From contig NZ_VTEI01000005.1 in NCBI RefSeq assembly GCF_008180415.1, forward strand, positions 14,767-78,766: a DNA stretch of 64,000 nucleotides, in the 5' to 3' direction. Source of the stretch: Rossellomorea vietnamensis. Its GTDB lineage: Bacteria; Bacillota; Bacilli; Bacillales; Bacillaceae_B. Below are positions 1-8,331 of the stretch, one piece after another. Position 1 is the stretch's first letter. Every line of letters starts with the position of its first letter. Below the pieces are notes generated by a model, which made no database searches, was not told the DNA's origin, and saw nothing but the letters and a program-made list of their open reading frames with translations. The position numbers were made by a program, and so were the translations under genes.

Positions 1-982
1 CGGCCCTCAAGGAGCAACTGGCCCACAAGGAGCAACAGGTCCTCAAGGTCCAACCGGCTCACAAGGTGTAACCGGTCCTCAGGGAGCAACCGGTTCACAA
101 GGAGCAACCGGCCCACAAGGAGCAACAGGTCCTCAAGGTCCAACCGGCCCTCAAGGAGTGACCGGTCCAACAGGAGCAACTGGTCTACAAGGAGCAACAG
201 GTCCTCAAGGTCCAACCGGCTCACAAGGTGTAACTGGTACACAAGGTCCAACCGGTCCACAAGGTGTAACCGGCCCTCAAGGTATGACCGGTCCGACAGG
301 ATCAACTGGTCTACAAGGTGCAACGGGTCCTCAAGGAGCAACAGGTCCACAAGGTGTTACAGGTCCTCAAGGTGTAACAGGTCCTCAAGGTCCAACCGGC
401 TCACAAGGTGTAACCGGTCCTCAAGGTGTAACCGGCCCTCAAGGAGCAACGGGTCCTCAGGGAGCAACCGGCCCTCAAGGAGCAACAGGTCCTCAAGGTG
501 TAACAGGTCCTCAAGGTCCAACCGGCTCACAAGGTGTAACGGGTCCTCAGGGAGCCACTGGACCAGCAGGGGGACTGTCTCCAAGTGTGCTGGCCTTTGT
601 TAATAATACTGCAACTGTCCCTTTAGACGTAACTGCTCCATTTACCGAAACCATTATAGCAACCGTGCCTAGCACGACTGTTACTGCTGGTCAGAATATT
701 AAGATTGACTATACAACGTCAATTCAGACTAACGCAAATGCAAACAATGCGATTACTATTAACATCATCTTATATAGGAATGGTACACCTATTTCAACAA
801 GAACTCTAAACCGATCCCTTCAAGCTTCGGGAACCCAAAGGTTTGTTGTATCAAACACTTTTGTAGAAACAGCTCCAGCTGCTGGGACTGTAACATATAC
901 ACTAAGAGCTCTAGTAACATCAGCAACTAATATCACTTCAGCAAATGCAATTAATAATTTCGTGAATCTCATTAAATTTTAA
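1..982 (+). CDS. Collagen-like surface/exosporium protein, 5' end outside window
   Basis: The frame is open from the left edge, so this is the 3' part of a longer gene. About 60 Gly-X-Y triplets, nearly all GPQ, GVT, GAT, GPT or GSQ, run to about position 570, followed by a non-repetitive C-terminal domain of about 135 residues rich in Thr, Asn and Ala that ends in NLIKF. Thr in the Y position followed by a compact beta-rich C-terminal domain is the layout of BclA-like exosporium filament proteins of Bacillus, in which the globular domain trimerises. No signal or anchor can be judged because the N-terminus is missing. The DNA repeat is very uniform, so slippage and length variation between strains are expected. 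Role at the spore surface is inferred from family and composition. Confidence 0.85.
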   Translation, partial: GPQGATGPQGATGPQGPTGSQGVTGPQGATGSQGATGPQGATGPQGPTGPQGVTGPTGATGLQGATGPQGPTGSQGVTGTQGPTGPQGVTGPQGMTGPTGSTGLQGATGPQGATGPQGVTGPQGVTGPQGPTGSQGVTGPQGVTGPQGATGPQGATGPQGATGPQGVTGPQGPTGSQGVTGPQGATGPAGGLSPSVLAFVNNTATVPLDVTAPFTETIIATVPSTTVTAGQNIKIDYTTSIQTNANANNAITINIILYRNGTPISTRTLNRSLQASGTQRFVVSNTFVETAPAAGTVTYTLRALVTSATNITSANAINNFVNLIKF

Positions 983-1055
983 AAGATGCTCCAAATACCA
1001 GGTCATGTTAGAGATCGCCTTCATAAAAACACAGCAAAACATTTATTTACTGTTT

Positions 1056-1086
1056 GATCACTTTATTTAAGAAGTGGTCTTTTTTT
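1056..1086 (+). terminator. Rho-independent terminator of the collagen-like gene
   Basis: An 8-bp stem (GATCACTT with AAGTGGTC, one G-U pair) is followed by seven T residues, about 75 bp after the stop codon. Confidence 0.8.
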
Positions 1087-1295
1087 AACCAATAATGTAC
1101 TGTCTAATTGATTCCTTGATTTATCTCAAAGTAGCACAATCATAACAAACTTTCGAATTTATTCTATCCTTCAATTTTGTGACAGAAGAACAGGTTTACT
1201 GTCCTGGATTTTGGTTCATTTGATTTCTTTCGGGTCACGAAACTGTCACTTTGTTCCTTCTTTTACGATTAGGGGAATAAATTTACCAAAAAAAC

Positions 1296-1333
1296 AATAA
1301 AAAAAAACGACCAGTGTGATTATCCACTAGTCG
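1296..1333 (-). terminator. Terminator of the esterase gene
   Basis: Read on the minus strand, CGACTAGTG pairs with CACTGGTCG (one wobble) and is followed by a run of T. It sits just beyond the stop codon of the gene ending at 1355. Confidence 0.8.
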
Positions 1334-1354
1334 TTTTCCTGATCAGTCAATCAT

Positions 1355-3136
1355 TCATTCAGCAGCACCATTAATGATTAGTACTGGTGAGAGAGAAATA
1401 TCCTCACCCCCGTAAAACTCTATTTGGTTCTTATTGAATCCTGCAGCGGTGGCGGCTTTCAGTCTAAATTGGGTTTTGCCGGCTGTATTGATTTGTGATA
1501 AGGCGCTGGCTGATAGCACCAAATCAGTGTACCCAGTGGCAGAAGGTGATTGGACGCTGCCGACATTGTTCAGGCTGGCAAGTGCAGAAAAATCACCTTG
1601 TTCGATTGCACCGGTACCAAAGGTTCCTTTTTTTATATCTGCCTGAATAGATGGAACCGTGCCTGTCAGAGACTTTGTGTAAAGGCGGATAACGGCTGAT
1701 TCTATCGTAGTTTGCCCCAGTGAACTGGTATCAAAAGAAAGGATCCCTCTATAAGTATCTGTGTTGAACATTCCTTTATCGCCAACCTTGACGTCACCGG
1801 TTCCTTTTCCATCAGCTGTGAATTTTCCAACAAAACCATCTTCTGCTGAAAGGGAAGGGATGGTTAAACCTTCAAGTGGAGGTGCAGCTTCATCGATAAC
1901 ATAGATTTCCTGCTTAGTCGTTTCTTTGTTTCCAGAGGAATCTATGCTGAAGAATTTAAGTGTCGTATCGTCCGTAATAAGGATTGGCCCTGTATACAAG
2001 GGTGATTGAACAGTCGGAACTGAACCATCGGTTGTGTAGTAAGTAGAGGCTTCTTCATTTGCCTGCAAAACTACCTGTACAGAAGTGTTGTAGGTTCCTC
2101 CTGAGGGATTTGCGGTGGTAATCGGAGCTGCAGTGTCCTCATCTCCGCCACTCTCATTGGTAAAAGAGTCAAAAAACTCCCACATCAGCCGGCTGGCATC
2201 AGGTCCTTGCGGGTCGGTATAACTTCCTTGCGAGCTGCCGCCGGACCAGGCATGCCCCATATTTTGGACGGTCACTTTTTTCATCAAGACATTTCCGTCT
2301 CCGTCCTCATAATCACTAACACTATAATTTCGGCCGCCTGACACAGTGAAGTTGTTTGTTCGCTCAGGCTGGTCATCGATCCAGTTATCATTGGTTCCAT
2401 TCTGGGCAAGGTCATTTGTGACGGACCATTGAGTTATGACCTGATTACCATTAACAGGAGCGACTGTATAGTCCGAGGTGCCATGAAAGACAATGACGGG
2501 CAGCACTTTTGCCCGGCTTCCCATTGCCTGATAGGCGGCAGCCCCTTGCTGCTCTGGGTTAGGCCCTCCGCTTGACATTGCCGTGAAGGCACTGATTACA
2601 CTGTTTGCAGCTTTATATTCTAGACCTGCACCAACTCCAATTCCTGAAAAGAGATCTGGATAAGTTGCTCCCATGATGACACTCATAGCGGCACCTGCTG
2701 AAAGTCCAGCTGCATAAACCTTATCACCTTGTATCGAGTAGCTATTTTTTACCGAAGTCACCATGCCTGCAATAATAGAAGGCTCTCCGCTTCCCCTTGA
2801 CTGGTGTGCTGACTCAAACCAGTTCCAGCACTTATTTGAGTTAGCGCTGCTTGTTTGTTCCGGGTATAAAACCAGGAATTTTTTCTCATCAGCCAGAGTA
2901 TTCATTTTTGTTCCAGCTGCAAACTGACTGGCATCCTGAGTACATCCATGGAGCATGACATATAAAGGGTAAGTATCATTAGAATCGTAGCCGTTTGGAA
3001 CATAAAGCTTATACGGTTTACCTCCATAAGTACCATTAATAAACTGTCCAGCAGCAGAAGACGAACCCGGAAACCCTAAACAAGCAATGAACATGAAAAA
3101 AGCAACCGTCATCAGCCATAAACGTCTACCCGTCAT
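1355..3136 (-). CDS. Secreted PHB depolymerase / feruloyl esterase-like hydrolase with CHB_HEX and C-terminal accessory domain
   Basis: An extracellular alpha/beta hydrolase of the esterase PHB depolymerase family (LpqC/CE1-like). A signal peptide covers about residues 1-29. The oxyanion-region motif MLHGCTQDA is followed by the nucleophile elbow GLSAG near residue 145, then FHGTSDYTV (acid) and GHAWSGG (catalytic His). After about residue 330 comes a chitobiase/hexosaminidase-type beta domain (YYTTDGSVP), and the last 170 residues resemble a DNRLRE-type domain (RGILSFDTSSL) found on secreted carbohydrate-active proteins. I prefer the ATG at 3136 because the TTG at 3148 abuts the AAAGGGG ribosome site. 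Substrate cannot be decided: polyhydroxybutyrate, acetylxylan or feruloylated xylan are all possible. It is monocistronic. Confidence 0.85.
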   Translation of the reverse strand: MTGRRLWLMTVAFFMFIACLGFPGSSSAAGQFINGTYGGKPYKLYVPNGYDSNDTYPLYVMLHGCTQDASQFAAGTKMNTLADEKKFLVLYPEQTSSANSNKCWNWFESAHQSRGSGEPSIIAGMVTSVKNSYSIQGDKVYAAGLSAGAAMSVIMGATYPDLFSGIGVGAGLEYKAANSVISAFTAMSSGGPNPEQQGAAAYQAMGSRAKVLPVIVFHGTSDYTVAPVNGNQVITQWSVTNDLAQNGTNDNWIDDQPERTNNFTVSGGRNYSVSDYEDGDGNVLMKKVTVQNMGHAWSGGSSQGSYTDPQGPDASRLMWEFFDSFTNESGGDEDTAAPITTANPSGGTYNTSVQVVLQANEEASTYYTTDGSVPTVQSPLYTGPILITDDTTLKFFSIDSSGNKETTKQEIYVIDEAAPPLEGLTIPSLSAEDGFVGKFTADGKGTGDVKVGDKGMFNTDTYRGILSFDTSSLGQTTIESAVIRLYTKSLTGTVPSIQADIKKGTFGTGAIEQGDFSALASLNNVGSVQSPSATGYTDLVLSASALSQINTAGKTQFRLKAATAAGFNKNQIEFYGGEDISLSPVLIINGAAE

Positions 3137-3310
3137 AAAAGGAACCAACCCCTTTGCTTTGATAGCTTAAACTTTACAGAGAAGGAGTTACAAAAGAGTT
3201 ACAAATGAAGAAACTCATCAATTGGTCCTACAAGGCTGGCTGAAATAATATTTCCTGCGAGGATTTCTTTAAAATTCAGAGAAGTACTAGTACAAAAGGG
3301 GGGAATTAAA

Positions 3311-3856
3311 TTGCTTAACATAGAAATTAGAAGGCCGACTAATGACGATATAGAACAATTAAAACAGTTTTTCAGATCTGTAGTGACAGATACTTTTTAT
3401 AAAGAAGGAATTGGGAATATGGTTGAAGATCTAGAGGACGAAATTGAATGTAAGATAAACTATTTAATAGATGACTTGCAGAGCAGCGGTGAAACACGGT
3501 ACTTTCTGATTGCTGTAAAGGAGGAAAGGATTGTTGGTACGATTGAATACGGAGCAGCAAGCGAGCTGATTAATCCTTGTACAAATAATGCTTTAAAGGA
3601 TGTATATGAGGTAGGGACTGTTTTCGTGGATCCTGAATACCAAAGGAATGGGATAGCCAACTTACTATTGCATAGTATTTACACTAGGTTGAAAAATAAA
3701 GGAATTAAAGAATGCTGCTTAGATAGTGGGTATGGTCGCTCTCAAAAAATCTGGCAACAGAAATACGGTACTCCGGATTACTTCTTAAAGAATTATTGGG
3801 GAGAAGGAAACCACCATATGATTTGGCGGCTCAAGGTAGAGGAATTAGTGAGATAG
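3311..3856 (+). CDS. GNAT family N-acetyltransferase
   Basis: A 181-residue GNAT protein. The acetyl-CoA binding loop is visible as VFVDPEYQRNGIANLLLHSI around residues 107-126 (Q/R-x-x-G-x-A/G form), preceded by strand residues IVGTIEYGA. It starts at TTG, with AAAAGGGGGG about nine bases upstream; no ATG fits as well. The N-terminal half is rich in Asp and Glu, as in many small-molecule acetyltransferases. The acetyl acceptor is unknown. It stands alone, divergent from the esterase, with an intergenic stretch of about 170 bp. Confidence 0.85.
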   Translation: MLNIEIRRPTNDDIEQLKQFFRSVVTDTFYKEGIGNMVEDLEDEIECKINYLIDDLQSSGETRYFLIAVKEERIVGTIEYGAASELINPCTNNALKDVYEVGTVFVDPEYQRNGIANLLLHSIYTRLKNKGIKECCLDSGYGRSQKIWQQKYGTPDYFLKNYWGEGNHHMIWRLKVEELVR

Positions 3857-4011
3857 GCTTCTTATAAAAGCTCTTTCCAATACTATTTCATTCTCTTCAA
3901 GTTAGAAACTTCGACTTATTCAACTATTCATATTATTACAAAGAATCAAGAGTAGTTGAAAATATTTGGTGGGGCGAGGAACCAACCTGTCCCTCTGTCC
4001 CTTTCAAAAAG

Positions 4012-4054
4012 AGAAGGCAGGACCTCATTTTGTAAACAAGAGATCCTGCCTTCT
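4012..4054 (-). terminator. Terminator of the lipoprotein gene
   Basis: A 14-bp stem (AGAAGGCAGGATCT arm on the minus strand) closes a 15-base loop and is followed by CTTTTTG. It lies directly after the stop of the minus-strand gene ending at 4063. Confidence 0.85.
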
Positions 4055-4062
4055 TTACTATT

Positions 4063-5184
4063 TTACTGGTAATTAACAAAAGCAGGGGCAGGGTCTAATT
4101 CCAAGACATCTTTAGGCGTCATTAGTGGTTCATCTTTTTTGTAGAACACCTTGAAGCCTCCGTATTGAATTGGCTGCTTCTGGACGTGTTCATTGTATCC
4201 TGCTCTTTTGATTCCAGCGATTCCATGGCCGTCAAAATTCAAGACAACTTCCACGTTGTCCGTAGGCTGGATGGCGTCCTTGTTGGTCAGAACTTTCTCT
4301 GCAAATTGATGGACAATGACAAACTTATCCGGAAGCCCATTTTCCTCCGTCAAATCGGATACATATTTTATCGCTTCTTGAATCTTTTCACCATCGACCG
4401 TACCTAAGTCTACTCCGGGAACTTGTCCCTCTTTGACTTGAAATTCCGTGTCAATGGCTAAATGGACGTGAGGCATTTTTAAGTATTTTTCCAGCGATTT
4501 GACTTGATTCATGACGGTATCACCGGCCAGCTGTACATCGAGAATAAGCAAGGCATTGTGTTCTTCTGCCAATTGGGCATATTCTTCAATAGCTTCGTCC
4601 GGTGTTGGAACGATATAGTCACCATCTTCTCCGGGACTCCGCTGAGCTACGGTTGAGATCAGTTCGATCGCAGGGATAGCCGGTCTTTCAGGGTCCAGTT
4701 CAGAATAGGCCTTGGTTTGCTCCAATAATTTATCCATGAAAACTTCAGGGCTGTGTTCTCCTAAAATCCCCATGTTCACTGAATTGGGGTGCCCATAATA
4801 GGAGACAATTCTATGATCCTTAAGCGGTCCATCGGTTGTATCTTCTGCGCCTTTGGTCAAGGTCTGCCCCAACGGAACACTTCTTTCCGTGTCGCCTCCA
4901 TGCGCCTGCGTTCTCGGCATTTCCGCCATTTGCTCTTCCGTATAGTTGCTTTCCAGCGGCTGAGCACTTTGACTGGGCTCGATTGCCTGATAGGATGCTT
5001 GGTTTGCGAATCTTGGAGAACTCGCTGCGTCCGCAATCGCATAATGCTGCTCTTTAAAGGAAAGTTCTGTCTTTTGATGCATCATGGATTCCTGGTTTGA
5101 TGAAGTTACTGACTGTGAACAACCTGTTAACAATAATGCAGGAATGGCTGCAAAGCAAGCTCCCGTTCTCAATATCTTTTTCAT
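4063..5184 (-). CDS. Lipoprotein of unknown function
   Basis: 373 residues. The N-terminus is a lipoprotein signal (MKKILRTG...) with lipobox LLTGC, so Cys22 is the expected lipidation site. A Ser/Gln/Glu-rich linker of about 90 residues follows. The C-terminal 250 residues contain alternating strand/helix segments such as IVSYYGHP, LLILDVQL, HLAIDTEF, KFVIVHQF and VVLNFDGHGI, which look like a TIM-barrel-like fold; this is a reading of pattern, not a family match. Acidic residues end several predicted strands (LDVQ, IDTE, NFDG), as in barrel hydrolases. A good ribosome site (AGGTGGG) precedes the ATG. Function not recognised; anchored outside the membrane. Confidence 0.75.
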   Translation of the reverse strand: MKKILRTGACFAAIPALLLTGCSQSVTSSNQESMMHQKTELSFKEQHYAIADAASSPRFANQASYQAIEPSQSAQPLESNYTEEQMAEMPRTQAHGGDTERSVPLGQTLTKGAEDTTDGPLKDHRIVSYYGHPNSVNMGILGEHSPEVFMDKLLEQTKAYSELDPERPAIPAIELISTVAQRSPGEDGDYIVPTPDEAIEEYAQLAEEHNALLILDVQLAGDTVMNQVKSLEKYLKMPHVHLAIDTEFQVKEGQVPGVDLGTVDGEKIQEAIKYVSDLTEENGLPDKFVIVHQFAEKVLTNKDAIQPTDNVEVVLNFDGHGIAGIKRAGYNEHVQKQPIQYGGFKVFYKKDEPLMTPKDVLELDPAPAFVNYQ

Positions 5185-5251
5185 GTTATCCCACCTGTTT
5201 TTAAAATATGAAAATACTTCTGTGTTGATGGCGGCTCTCTCACCGACTGAT

Positions 5252-5286
5252 GAATTTCAATATATAAATCTCATATATTGAAATTC
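5252..5286. promoter_or_regulatory. Perfect 13-bp inverted repeat upstream of the lipoprotein gene
   Basis: GAATTTCAATATA and TATATTGAAATTC flank a 9-base spacer, about 70 bp upstream of the lipoprotein start. Four T follow on the plus strand, but no plus-strand gene precedes it, so an operator or an mRNA-leader hairpin is more likely than a terminator. Confidence 0.45.
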
Positions 5287-5684
5287 TTTTCTATTAAACA
5301 TCAAAGCTCTCATTACACTACCCGGACACTCGTGTGCATAAACCTTTACCGGGAATAGCATGGCTGGTGCGCTTACCATGAAACATGAATCCTAAAAACA
5401 ATCGAGTAATTCATTCATTTACCTGCAGACGTTTTTTTAGCTATATTAAATGTGACAATTCTGTGGGAAGGATGAGCAAGACGAGGTCCAGCTGTCCTAT
5501 ATAGATGGCTCCACCAAAAAGAACATGAATTTGCTTATCGAAACAAGAAACTTTACACTTCAGCATAAAATAGTTTCACATCCAATTCTTACAATGTAAA
5601 AAAGTCGATAAAGTGGTAAGCTAGTAATTCAGTGTCACAAATATGCTAAAATCAGGACACGTGCAACTAACAGGAGGTTTACCA
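5287..5684. other. Intergenic region without recognised gene
   Basis: About 400 bp between the lipoprotein upstream region and the DUF1456 gene. I found no convincing reading frame. A TTTACACTTC...AAAATAG stretch near 5550-5570 is AT-rich and could hold the promoter of the downstream pair, but no clear -35/-10 could be assigned. Confidence 0.3.
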
Positions 5685-6179
5685 ATGAATATAGATAATA
5701 ATGATATATTAATCCGCTTACGCTATGCGCTGGATATCAAAAATACAGAGATGGTGGAGATCTTCAAGCTTGGCGGGGTGGATTTGTCTAAAGAAGAAGT
5801 GCTGAAGGTACTGACAAAATCAGAGGACGATCTCGCTGTAACAGAAACCCATATAGCGTGTGATGATGAAATGTTCGAGTCCTTCTTAAACGGTTTTATT
5901 ACATATAAAAGAGGAAAGCAGGAGCCAAAACCGGGGCAGCCTGAACGACCGGCTTTAACCCATGAGCACGTGAATAACCTGCTGCTCAAAAAAGTGAAAA
6001 TTGCGCTCTCTCTCACAAGTGAAGATTTGATCGAGATATTGGATGATGCTGGAGTGACGGTTACCAAAGGGGAAATCGGCGCCATACTGCGGAGAGAAGG
6101 CCACAAGAATTACCAGATCTGCGGTGACCGGTATGCCAGGAATTTCTTAAAAGGATTAACCATCAGATACAGAGGATAA
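5685..6179 (+). CDS. DUF1456 family protein (YehS-like)
   Basis: 164 residues made of two related halves: the repeat begins with N-D-I-L-I-R-L-R-Y-A-L at the start and VNNLLLKKVKIAL near residue 95, each followed by a helical segment ending in an L-x-G-F/L-x-x-x-x-R-G motif (FLNGFITYKRG and FLKGLTIRYRG). This duplicated layout is that of DUF1456/YehS proteins, of unknown function. The ATG at 5685 was chosen because AGGAGGTTTACC stands directly before it; a frame-open ATG 42 bp upstream has no ribosome site. The stop lies 3 bp before the next gene, so the two are translationally coupled. Confidence 0.85.
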   Translation: MNIDNNDILIRLRYALDIKNTEMVEIFKLGGVDLSKEEVLKVLTKSEDDLAVTETHIACDDEMFESFLNGFITYKRGKQEPKPGQPERPALTHEHVNNLLLKKVKIALSLTSEDLIEILDDAGVTVTKGEIGAILRREGHKNYQICGDRYARNFLKGLTIRYRG

Positions 6180-6182
6180 ATC

Positions 6183-6890
6183 ATGAACCATACTTTTTCA
6201 GGTCAGACGATTCATTTTAATATTAAATATAAAAACCGCAAATCCATTGGTATTTACCTTGACAGTTATGGAAATATAGAGGTGCATGCACCTAAAGGCA
6301 CACCAGACGAAGCTATACTTCGATTAATTGAAGATAGATGGGAAGTAATTCTGCAGAATTCCAAGGAAAGAAAAGACAGACTGAATGGGCCGCAGGAAAA
6401 GGACTATGTGCACGGTGAACAATTTTTGTATTTAGGAAAGGTCTATCCCATAGAAGTCCATGAGGATTGGAGCACCTCGCAAGATCATATAAAGTTTGAT
6501 GAAAACACTTTGCATATCTACGTCAAACAGCTTGAAGGTGAGCGGATTAAACAGGCTTTAAAACGTTTTTATTATAGACAGTGCAAAGCGTTAGTAGAGA
6601 AGAGTATCTCCGAACATCAACATCACTTTAAAACAAAGCCCCATTCCATCCGTATTACGGACAGCAAAACAACATGGGGAACCTGCGATGGAAAAAGGCA
6701 GCTGACCTTTAATTGGAAGCTTGCCATGGCTCCCCGGGAAGTGATTGATTATGTAGTCGTCCATGAAATGTGCCACATGATCCATCTAAATCATGACCGG
6801 TCTTTCTGGCGTCTGGTCGGAAAAATTGTACCTGACTATAAAGAGAAAGAAAATTGGCTGGCCGCATCGAACTGGAAGATGACGGTGTAG
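6183..6890 (+). CDS. YgjP-like zinc metallopeptidase domain protein (DUF45)
   Basis: 235 residues. The central motif VVHEMCHMIHLNHDRSFW near residues 190-207 is HExxH followed by H-x(4)-FW, the zinc site of the YgjP/M48-like family, preceded by the conserved RITDSKTTWGTC segment. In the family HExxH supplies two zinc ligands and the Glu base, with the later His as third ligand. Substrates are unknown. It follows DUF1456 with only three bases between and has no terminator in between, so the two are one operon. All expected catalytic residues are present. Confidence 0.9.
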   Translation: MNHTFSGQTIHFNIKYKNRKSIGIYLDSYGNIEVHAPKGTPDEAILRLIEDRWEVILQNSKERKDRLNGPQEKDYVHGEQFLYLGKVYPIEVHEDWSTSQDHIKFDENTLHIYVKQLEGERIKQALKRFYYRQCKALVEKSISEHQHHFKTKPHSIRITDSKTTWGTCDGKRQLTFNWKLAMAPREVIDYVVVHEMCHMIHLNHDRSFWRLVGKIVPDYKEKENWLAASNWKMTV

Positions 6891-7049
6891 GAAAAAGGGA
6901 ACAGAAGGGTCACCAGATTATGCCCTAACGCGGGGCAGACAAAGTATTAGTTAACTCTTAAGCAAGGAAGGGGTTAAGCACCAATCATACTATAATCCTT
7001 TCATTGACTATAAGTTTGCTGGCGGTGTACCAATCCCTAAACCCTATGA

Positions 7050-7087
7050 AAAGGCCCCCATGAACCGTTTTGTTCGTGGGGGCCTTT
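7050..7087 (+). terminator. Strong terminator hairpin
   Basis: AAGGCCCCCATGAAC pairs with GTTCGTGGGGGCCTT (one G-U) and is followed by TTTATA. It is about 160 bp downstream of the YgjP gene and probably ends that operon. Confidence 0.75.
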
Positions 7088-7186
7088 TATATTTGTTTAA
7101 TGATTTTCTCTCAACAGATTTCTTTGTCAGCTGTTTGGCTACTTGTTAGCCTTTTACTTTTCTTCAGAGTAAAAGGAGAACCTTTT

Positions 7187-7738
7187 TACTTGCCTTTGAT
7201 AGTCATCCATCAATTCATCATCATTTTCTATATCTTCTTCATCAACTTCAGTCTGTGCTATTTTCTTCATTGCTTTCATTAACTGAATCAGTGTTTTCAT
7301 TTACATTAGTATCATCATTTGCTGCATTATTAGTATCTTGCTCTTGTTCTGTTCCTTGTCCTTCATCTTCAAGTGCAATCACCAACTCATCGTCACCGCA
7401 TCCAATTATGATTCCGTCATCTGGTAAAAGAAGATAGAAATCTGTGCCGGGATTCAGGGTGTTCAGTTCATCAACAGTTCTTTCGGTATCTGCTGCAATG
7501 GTTTCTAATGTATCTCCATCTCCAACTATGTGAACGTCCTCATTGGTATCCACTCCAATTACTTCTCCGATAGGGAGCGCTGTAGGATCGAAAACATCCT
7601 TTTCATCGATGAGGTCAGAAACTTCGACACCATAATCGTGGGCTATCCCCAAATGGCGTCGCCTTCTGAAATAACAATTTCATCCGCACTGGCTGTTCCA
7701 GTTGCACCTACCAAAAAACCTGTGGCAAGAGCTATGGC
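7187..7738 (-). pseudogene. Decayed LysM-domain protein, paralogue of the gene at 19743-20495
   Basis: The minus strand aligns throughout with the intact LysM protein at 19743-20495: the signal-peptide coding part (7680-7735), GIAHDYGVEVSDLI, PIGEVIGVDT, VGDGDTLETIAAD and an Asn/Asp/Glu-rich tail that ends near the TTA at 7187. The start region is replaced by unrelated sequence, one C is missing from the run at about 7648 (CCCC against CCCCC in the intact copy), and the acidic tail is shortened. The longest open piece is 7248-7652. It therefore cannot make the secreted protein. Confidence 0.8.
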
Positions 7739-7939
7739 TTGAAAGGATTGATGGGTGGACGATGGATAACTAAAATAAAAACTTAGGATTAGTCTGTCCA
7801 TCTTTCATCAGTCACAAAAGCTAAAGAACAAAAGGTCAAATAGCTTTATTTATGTACGGTTACAATGCTAAGAGACTAATCCTTCAAGTATTATTGGTAG
7901 GATTTTTTGTTCTCCCTTGTAAAGAAGGGATGAAGCTTT

Positions 7940-8182
7940 CTATTACAGCTGCTGCAATTACAAGATATCCGAGTCGAAATTCAGCATCATATACTATTGG
8001 AACAGGTTCATACAAATGTACAACAAAAGGATATTATCGGAGTCATTGGTAAAAATGGCACTGGGAAATCAACCTTGCTGCATCCGCTGAACGATGAAAT
8101 CCAGCCAGACGGAGGCCAAATCAAACATCTTCAAGAAAAACTGGTGTTTTGTTGCCCGCTGAGACAGGTGTACTGGTTTTGA
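7940..8182 (+). pseudogene. N-terminal fragment of an ABC-F type ATPase
   Basis: One frame reads LQLQDIRVEIQHHILLEQV, then DIIGVIGKNGTGKSTLL (Walker A, GKNGTGKST) and EIQPDGGQIKHLQEK. This is the first 70-80 residues of an ABC-F protein, the soluble ribosome-associated ATPase class that includes antibiotic-resistance factors. There is no start codon with a ribosome site, and homology ends at about 8145 followed by a stop, so the signature motif, Walker B and the second ATPase domain are absent. It is a relic. Confidence 0.7.
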
Positions 8183-8331
8183 CTTTTGAGCGGCTGCCTG
8201 GCTCGGTCTTATGTTCCTCTATTGAACTCTCCTGTCTGGATGTTTTATGCAAGGGTGGATTAGTATGTGAGTAATTTATTTAACTTTGGTTAAATTATAC
8301 ATATTGATCGTGAGAAAAGGGGCCAACTTTG

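Noticed and set aside
1-570. Regular repeats that might suggest a CRISPR array
   Set aside because: The repeats are in-frame 9-bp coding units without unique spacers; the translation is collagen-like.
357-584. 75-codon frame on the minus strand inside the collagen-like repeat
   Set aside because: It is the regular antisense shadow of the Gly-X-Y repeat and has no ribosome site.
5723-6106. 127-codon minus-strand frame
   Set aside because: Lies wholly inside the DUF1456 gene and is Ser-rich low-quality antisense; no start signal.
6985-7062. Plus-strand frame reading YYNPFIDYKFAGGVPIPKP
   Set aside because: Protein-like for about 25 residues, but there is no start codon in frame near a ribosome site and it runs into the terminator.
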